Shown: positions 57,967 to 64,000 of the stretch, in pieces
Layout of the letters: each line of letters begins with the position of its first letter
Numbering within the stretch: position 1 is the first letter of the stretch
From: Siphonodentalium dalli
Taxonomy: Eukaryota; Mollusca; Scaphopoda; Gadilida; Siphonodentaliidae
Direction of reading: 5' to 3'
NCBI GenBank assembly: GCA_032622095.1
Contig: CP136063.1
Location: 77,791,980 to 77,855,979 of the forward strand
DNA length: 64,000 nt
Notes under the pieces: model-generated
Told to the model about the DNA's origin: nothing
The model's input: only the letters and a program-made list of their open reading frames with translations
Databases searched by the model: none
Translations under genes and position numbers: made by a program

Positions 57967-58110
57967 GATCTCAAATTCGTCGCAATTCTACACGAAATTT
58001 ATTAAGATCGTCCACTAAATTCGATTCGAGCCTCGCTAAAGCTCGACTCGAATCGAATTTAGTGGACGATCTTAATACATTTCTTATAGAAATGCGACTC
58101 ATTAGAGATC
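57967..58110. repeat. Long hairpin E
   Basis: A 144-bp palindrome, imperfect outside and near perfect inside, from GATCTC to its inverse. The - strand tip (58032-58045) is CGAGCTTTAGCGAG, one base shorter than in A-D. TTCTATTTATA follows on the right, as the TATA-like sequence does beside D. Confidence 0.9.
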
Positions 58111-59224
58111 TTCTATTTATACCATCATCTTTTAAACATGTGTGTTCCATTATAGTCTAGGCTATAGGGAGAGGGGCTTCATAAGTTGAAATGACTTGTC
58201 CCCCAATCCGTTTTGTGTATATTATGCAAATAAAATATGTTTTCAAGTCAAGTACATGTATATCCTGGACATATGTAGTCCATAGACGATATGTAGGTAT
58301 ATCATGATTGATCCTTATTTAAACACCTGATTATGGTCAGAATGTGCAATAACACGCACAGTGTTCAATTAGATGTTTGAAGATTAAATGTCGCTTTAAT
58401 TTCTTAACATAACTGATAGTAGGGCGGCTAAGTGTACAATCGTTCACTCTGTAATACAAGCATGAAATTTGGCATGAGTGTTCGCTATATATGGACTACT
58501 AAAAATATTTTTCGACAAGACATACAAAAATCCAGTAAGACCGCCATTTTCAAGATGGCCATGAACCAATAATATAATTCGGACACTTGAACCAATGTTA
58601 TCAACGTGACACTCAAATTAGAGCACTTATCTTATTTTTTAAATAGTTTGGCCGTGATAAGGCAATATATTGCAGACAATTAGGAACATTATTGTTCCCA
58701 TGTTGACCATTTTTGAGGCATTTTAATTAAAAAAAATCAGAGAATGATTGAAAAACTCGTCTTCTTGTTGCATACTTATAACAGCTTTAGTTTTTGTGAT
58801 TTGCTGAACTAATTTGACAAACAAGGAACAAAAATGTATGTAAATACGTACATCTTATTTTGTGGGTACTAGATGAACTATGGCGGCCATCTTGAATCCG
58901 TCGACCATTCTGCTTTGTTGGTCGGACAATAATGTTCTTTTTACTGATAATTCGTGCCACTTTGTATGCTTCTGTCACAACGTGTAGGATTGTGTCACTA
59001 TTTCACATTTAGCCACGCTAGTAGGAGTTGAACTGACAAACATACATGTATGACAAAATTCAGTTACAATAATGACTATCACGTGGCAAACTTGCTTACA
59101 CAAATGGATCATGCATGTTCGTGCACAATCTTTGTGTAACTATTATCTTGCACGAAAATGCCAGTCTGAGAACAACAGACTTATTAAATGTTCCCATCGG
59201 ATCTACACAACCAGGGCCCTACAC
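58111..59224. other. No gene seen
   Basis: Unique AT-rich DNA. Confidence 0.4.
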
Positions 59225-59635
59225 TATAAAGTTATTATACAATGTTGTTTGTATGTGTTTTTCTTGTACGAGTCCATGTTATGTTGAAAAGTCAAATTGC
59301 GTGTCTCGTCCAATATGACTTTTAACCACAACCTGGATGAGTGCAAGAAAAACACAAACTCTACACATCTGTATGTTTATCCAAATTTTGGGAAGTAAAC
59401 TTTTCTGGTTATTTTTGGTATTTGTCGGCACTTGATCATCTATAAAAGCCTGTATTTGATCACCAGAAAGCATGATTTGGAGTGAAACACGGATGTGAAG
59501 AAAAAAAACTCAATGCGAAAGTGAAACGTCTGCTAACTCCACCAGAGTATTGCGCGCGCACAATTTCACCGATTCATTTGGCAACTAGAGTTACTTCGTG
59601 ACGTCACTGAGTCCCGATAAAAAAGTCATATTGGT
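59225..59635 (+). repeat. Dispersed repeat with hairpin F, copy 2
   Basis: Matches 27914-28346 including GTGACGTCAC near the end. The hairpin arms have decayed, and the centre reads TGTCTCGTCC, the reverse sense of GGACGAGACA in copy 1. Confidence 0.8.
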
Positions 59636-60323
59636 CTCGATTTCAATGAAAGAAATATACTGATAGAAATTCAGTCGAATACTATAGAACACAAGATATG
59701 TATTACAAAATTAGTGAATCACAAATTAACGCTGATATTACAAAAAAATGTATTCTATAATATAGGGCCCAGGATGTGCGAAGTACATGTATAAATATAC
59801 ATTGATATGTTAGAGACGATACATGTAACTGGTTGCGATCACGTAATATATTTCCGTAATTCAGCTCAGCCTGATGTATGCTTGACTTGGTGATCAATGA
59901 GATATTCCATGTGTGTCTCTCAAAAGGTCATATACTTGTTGTGTGTATTACATAAAATTGAGAGAGTCGTATATCAATGGTGATTCAAAAATGCACGTGC
60001 TCCTTATGTTCCCATCGCGAGATGGACACATAATTTCGGTCACGTTTGTCTCACAACACTCGTGTGTTAGAACGAGTAACAGTCCGTTGATTTTATACAG
60101 CTGATTATGTTATGATCATATAGAAGACCAACACACCTACATGTACAAAAGGCTGTAGCCGATTCATTGGTTGCACAAATTCTTGGAAAATTAGTGTAAC
60201 TGTGCGTCGTAGAGCATGTACACGTAATTAGCTAAGAGCTGTATAATCCGATCATTATCATAAGGCGGAGGGTTAAACATAGCACCACTCTTGGATTCAT
60301 GATCACGTGATCGCATCGCCGCA

Positions 60324-60904
60324 TCAGCTCCGTTTCAGTATCTCTATATATTTGTCGATTGAATTATCCTTAATGTTGGGCTGTATGATCAGAAATGTCA
60401 GGGTGCACACTATAGTCACACCGAGAAAAATAACAAACAAGAATCTATCTATAATCCTTGCGATCTCATGCCATTCTAATACCTCGCCCCGTTCAGCTGA
60501 CATCCGCTCCTGTGAAGATATAATGTAACGGAAATACTTCATAACATCGTCTTCTATCGGATTCTTGTGCCGCATTGTCGATTTATAATCCATGTTTTGT
60601 TCATTGCTATTCTGGTCGCCTTTTAGCATCAGTTCCTGTAAGTCACATAAATTCCGTTTCGTCACTTCCGTTATGGTGTGTTCGATTTCCATATCCGCCC
60701 TGTCCCACGCATCACAGTTGCTGTTATCTCTTTCCGGTGAGAGTTTAACTTTCATTCTTAGGATCGCGGATAGGCCCGTTATGAATTTTTTAAGCCAGGC
60801 TGGTGGCGGCCCTCGATGGTGGCCTCGGTGGTGGACGTGAAGTATATACACGGCGAATATAACAGACGACGCACTCATCCCCATGACGAATGTAAGATAA
60901 AGTC
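60324..60904 (-). CDS. Nicotinic acetylcholine receptor subunit, last exon
   Basis: A - strand exon opening after a strong 3' splice site (T-rich then CAG, + strand 60905-60907) and ending with TGA. It encodes the end of transmembrane segment M3 (SSVIFAVYIL), the HHR motif directly after it, and a PPAWLKK segment like the receptor MX helix. A hydrophilic cytoplasmic loop of about 105 residues, an amphipathic run into EWHEIARIIDRFLFVIF, segment M4, and a short tail follow. This order is characteristic of pentameric nicotinic receptor subunits in the plasma membrane. The ligand-binding domain, M1 and M2 would be in exons to the right of 60904 and were not found here. Alpha or non-alpha type cannot be told. 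Confidence 0.88.
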
Positions 60905-63166
60905 CTGCGAAGAAATAAAAAAATTAATTCCGAGATTACAAGCCAGGTTCAGTTAGACATACAACACACAAGCAACATGTATTAATTGTGTTAGGTATAC
61001 TGTTCACAAAAGCTAGCTGTGCCCCGGCTAACCAACGTATTTAGGCCGTATCGGCGATTTGTTTTGATTGTCACACAAAATGGATGAGACGATATAAGAA
61101 CAGGTTGGCAGAGTAAAGCTCTGATCTCAATGCAATGATTTCTGCTTTTCCGGAGCATCTTCTATCTGGGTATGTTCCATGTGGTTACTCGGAACAGCAC
61201 CCAAATAGCTGTATGGTAATGAATGGTAACAGTAGACAGTATAGCCAACATGCAATTGCACTCAATTACGCGACTCCTGGCTGCGAGGAAACGTTGTCAA
61301 TCGCAAATTCATCGTTCGTTCGTTTGTTTTCACTTGTGTGTTGCCGGTGAATCGAAAACTAAAGTTATTCGTTCTCGACCAATCAGGGCACGTGTTTTAG
61401 CAACAAAATCTAATGCTGAACTTAAATTACAAAAAAAATCCCACGCTTCTTATAATTAAATGTAAGGTAGCATGACTCATAACAATAATTAGCGCGCGAA
61501 TGCGGTGCACGATCATGTTAGCATTATTCATGAGTAGTAGCATTTGGTGTAAATTCACAACATATCCTCAGGCAAATACGCACATAATCGACCTATAAAG
61601 TGAAATAGGTACATAATGTGATTATTGCATTCTGAAATAAGCAGATAATGTAGTCATGTACATTATTTCGTTTTATGGCACGGGCCACGGCGAAAACACA
61701 TGCTAAAGAGCGCACACCTGAACAGTCATGAGTTGGCTTGTTGGTGTCATTGTGCGCACATAACCTGCTTAGAATGGCCTCATTATGAGTCGATAATGTG
61801 ACTAAGCACTCCCATTTTCAGCACATTATCGACTGAACATGAGGCGATTCTCATCAGATTATCAAGTTCTATTATAAGCAGATAATGTGCGGATTTTCGG
61901 GAAAACAGGCTGAAATTCAAGCATTTTCCATTTCCATCTATAGTGGAGTGGTTGTTTTCAAATGGGATTACCCTGCATTTAGTCCACCAGAACATATCAT
62001 GTTCTCGATTTTACAGGTGAAGGGAAGACATTTCAGGGGGTTTATATCACATGGAAATCACTACACTGCACGTAGAAACCAACGACTGCGATAAGCAATC
62101 ATGTCCATATACATAATGGATCAGAAAACCCTCATTCTTCATGTCACACAAATTCCGTCTCTAACCATGGCAACAAAACTAACTCTTGGAAATTGCTAGA
62201 CAATGTTTTCCCGGTCCAAAATAGCTTGGGATATCGGTTGGGTTGGTGCTGTTTTTGGACCGAGTCCCATCCCATTACTCTTCTATAACGGACATTACGC
62301 CCAGAATCGTGGACGGGAGTATTATTGATTATATATGTCTTCGGATTGTGTCAAATGGACACTTTGCGCATAGAGGGCAACCGTTCCCAAGCATGGCGAT
62401 TTGAACGAGAAGATACGGTCTAGGAAATTGCATGCCTACATAAGTTGGACATTTCGGACAGAAAGTAGGTTCAAATCATTTTGCAACCAGTTTTTAGTGG
62501 GAACACTGTTGTTTTTGGACAAAAAGTGTAATATTTTGGTATATTTTTGGATTTAAATGGACCATCAGTTTGAAGTGTTCCAACTATAGGGGATGTCAAT
62601 TGGCTATTTCCAACAGTTGGAAACATTGCGAAACCAGTTTGGAAATTCCAACCCAAGGATGGTGCAAATGGTACTGTATTTCTCGGACTTTGGGATTTGA
62701 GTCTGAGTCAATAGGGATGCAATTGTAAATACTAAATCGTACACCCCATGCAACAAATACCCTCTATAACCACGCCCCTGTATAGTCAAGTGTGTTATCG
62801 AGTTCCCAGCGATTTCCACACAGGAAATATCACGATAACACAGATCATAAATGTGATAGACGTCGACACATTGTGAATGTGATGCGATTATAGCCCAGAC
62901 TGGCACCAGTAAGTGGATTTCTCCTGTCATGCTCAAACACGCAACACAGCCGCGATGCCGCCAAATAGCATTTACGAACCACTTCTCCTGATATAAAATG
63001 ACACAACTTTGAACAGAACATGTTATGCAATATAAGCGGATTACCGCACTAATTCGGTTTCCTTCAGAAAACATCATGTGCGCTATATTGCTGGATATTC
63101 GTATATAAAAGCATCCATTACTAACACGCAGCTGGTACTCACTTACATTACATGTACAAAAAAGGC
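60905..63166. other. Receptor intron or unique DNA
   Basis: No further receptor exon recognised. Around 61785-61895 several CAGATAATGTG/CACATTATC words are arranged in both senses. 62590-62790 is the partner of the repeat at 53690. Confidence 0.4.
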
Positions 63167-63485
63167 ACTATGCCAACTGTGGAAATGTAGCATTCTGCTA
63201 ACATCGCCGAAAATCTCAAAGAAATCGACCGCATCACTCAATAGATATCATCGTTTGAACTACGCATAATTGTAAATATTTACATCTCGATTTGGGACGC
63301 AACAATCGGCGATAAACTAACGCAAGTTATTTCGCCGCCAAGAGTCATTGCATTTAATTAATATATAAAAACGACGGTGTTTTGCTTGGAATTTTGATTA
63401 ATATTTAAAAAAAAACTGCTTTAAGCAAGATTATTCTCCATTTCTATTTGATCATCCAACCGGAGTGTTTCACATCACTTTTACC
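63167..63485 (+). repeat. 340-bp repeat, copy 4
   Basis: Same orientation as 31198-31540, from GCACTATGCCAACTGTGG to TTTCACATCACTT. Confidence 0.87.
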
Positions 63486-63559
63486 GGTACTCACTCACAT
63501 TGCATGGTTACAAATAACTTCTGTTTTTCAACCAAATGTAAAACGTCCGTCGTACGTCA

Positions 63560-64000
63560 ACCATTTCCTTTGGCATATCCTACAGGCCACATCACTCACC
63601 CATTGTCACCAAAGTATGAATCTTCGGGGTGACACACATTATGGAGCCATTTTTTTTTCAGATATTCTTTAAAACATAGCCGCCACAGCCAACTTGGGTT
63701 TAAAATTTTTAATCCATCAGCACACCCTGCATCGCGCATTTATTGTAGAAATGTTATGATAATTTACAGGCATATCTTGGATCACCTCTAAATGGGAGCT
63801 ATCAAATTTGAACGATTTGTGACTAAAACATGGCTACCGGATTTTACTATAAGGTAAGACTAAATAATTCGGCACACCAAACATGCCACATCCCTCATCC
63901 GATCATAAACGCACTATGGATCTTCGAAATTTTCGAGATGACCTCCAGATTGGAGCGTTCTGAATTCGTTAAAAAACATGGCCACCAGCAGCCATCCGGT
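63560..64000 (+). repeat. Degenerate repeat of the 20440-21070 family
   Basis: Contains CCTACAGGCCACATCACTCA, GCACACCCTGCA, AATGGGAGCTATCAAATTTG and CATCCCTCATCCGATCAT, in the same order as 20570-20900. Continues past the window end. Confidence 0.8.

Overview
This is a repeat-dense, AT-rich stretch of a metazoan nuclear genome. The intron-containing host genes, the C-type lectin and acetylcholine-receptor families, 5'-truncated non-LTR retrotransposons and many MITE families suggest a marine invertebrate, possibly a mollusc or other lophotrochozoan. I cannot name the species. Only two host genes can be supported. One is a small C-type lectin on the + strand (exons 16026-16214 and 19321-19565, joined in phase). 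The other is the last exon of a nicotinic acetylcholine receptor subunit on the - strand (60324-60904). Almost everything else is mobile or repetitive DNA.

Layout. 1-6645 is a huge palindrome centred near 3179/3180; its left arm runs off the window. Each arm carries the same two overlapping small C2H2 zinc-finger genes with a TATA box and poly(A) signals, and ends in a TGCTCATT-type minisatellite. The centre is two small GC-rich palindromes between long complementary arms, so it can fold into a T, as parvovirus terminal repeats do. 6690-7185 is a deleted copy of part of an arm, and 31783-31888 is another arm fragment. 8613-10751 is a DNA-transposon-like inverted-repeat element. 12.2-13.5 kb, 16.2-16.6 kb and 36.6-37.0 kb hold a TTAA-flanked MITE with twin hairpins. 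22997-27749 is a 5'-truncated, inactivated LINE inserted in an older repeat whose uninterrupted copy lies at 52908-53252. 31.2-35.5 kb has two inverted pairs of repeats. 38.15-39.5 kb is a GC-rich 121-bp satellite with (GACA)n-tailed elements. 42.03-44.3 kb is a tandem array with a 695-bp higher-order duplication. 49.8-50.3 kb is a 59-bp array. From 54 kb on the window is mostly unique sequence with a few dispersed repeats and the receptor exon.

The two most unusual signals are structural. First, the T-centred palindrome combines parvovirus-like hairpin geometry with foldback-transposon-like outer repeats and zinc-finger genes, but no visible replicase or transposase. Second, five long hairpins (21827-22002, 41624-41770, 47004-47104, 53252-53391, 57967-58110) have unrelated stem sequences but nearly the same tip: a motif of the form CGAG-N-CGNAG-N'-CGAG, where N and N' are complementary at all five loci. 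In three of the five the tip can fold as a C(GNA)G mini-hairpin, a class known to be unusually stable in single-stranded DNA. Conserved tips on variable stems suggest a common single-stranded-DNA-based origin or mobilisation mechanism.
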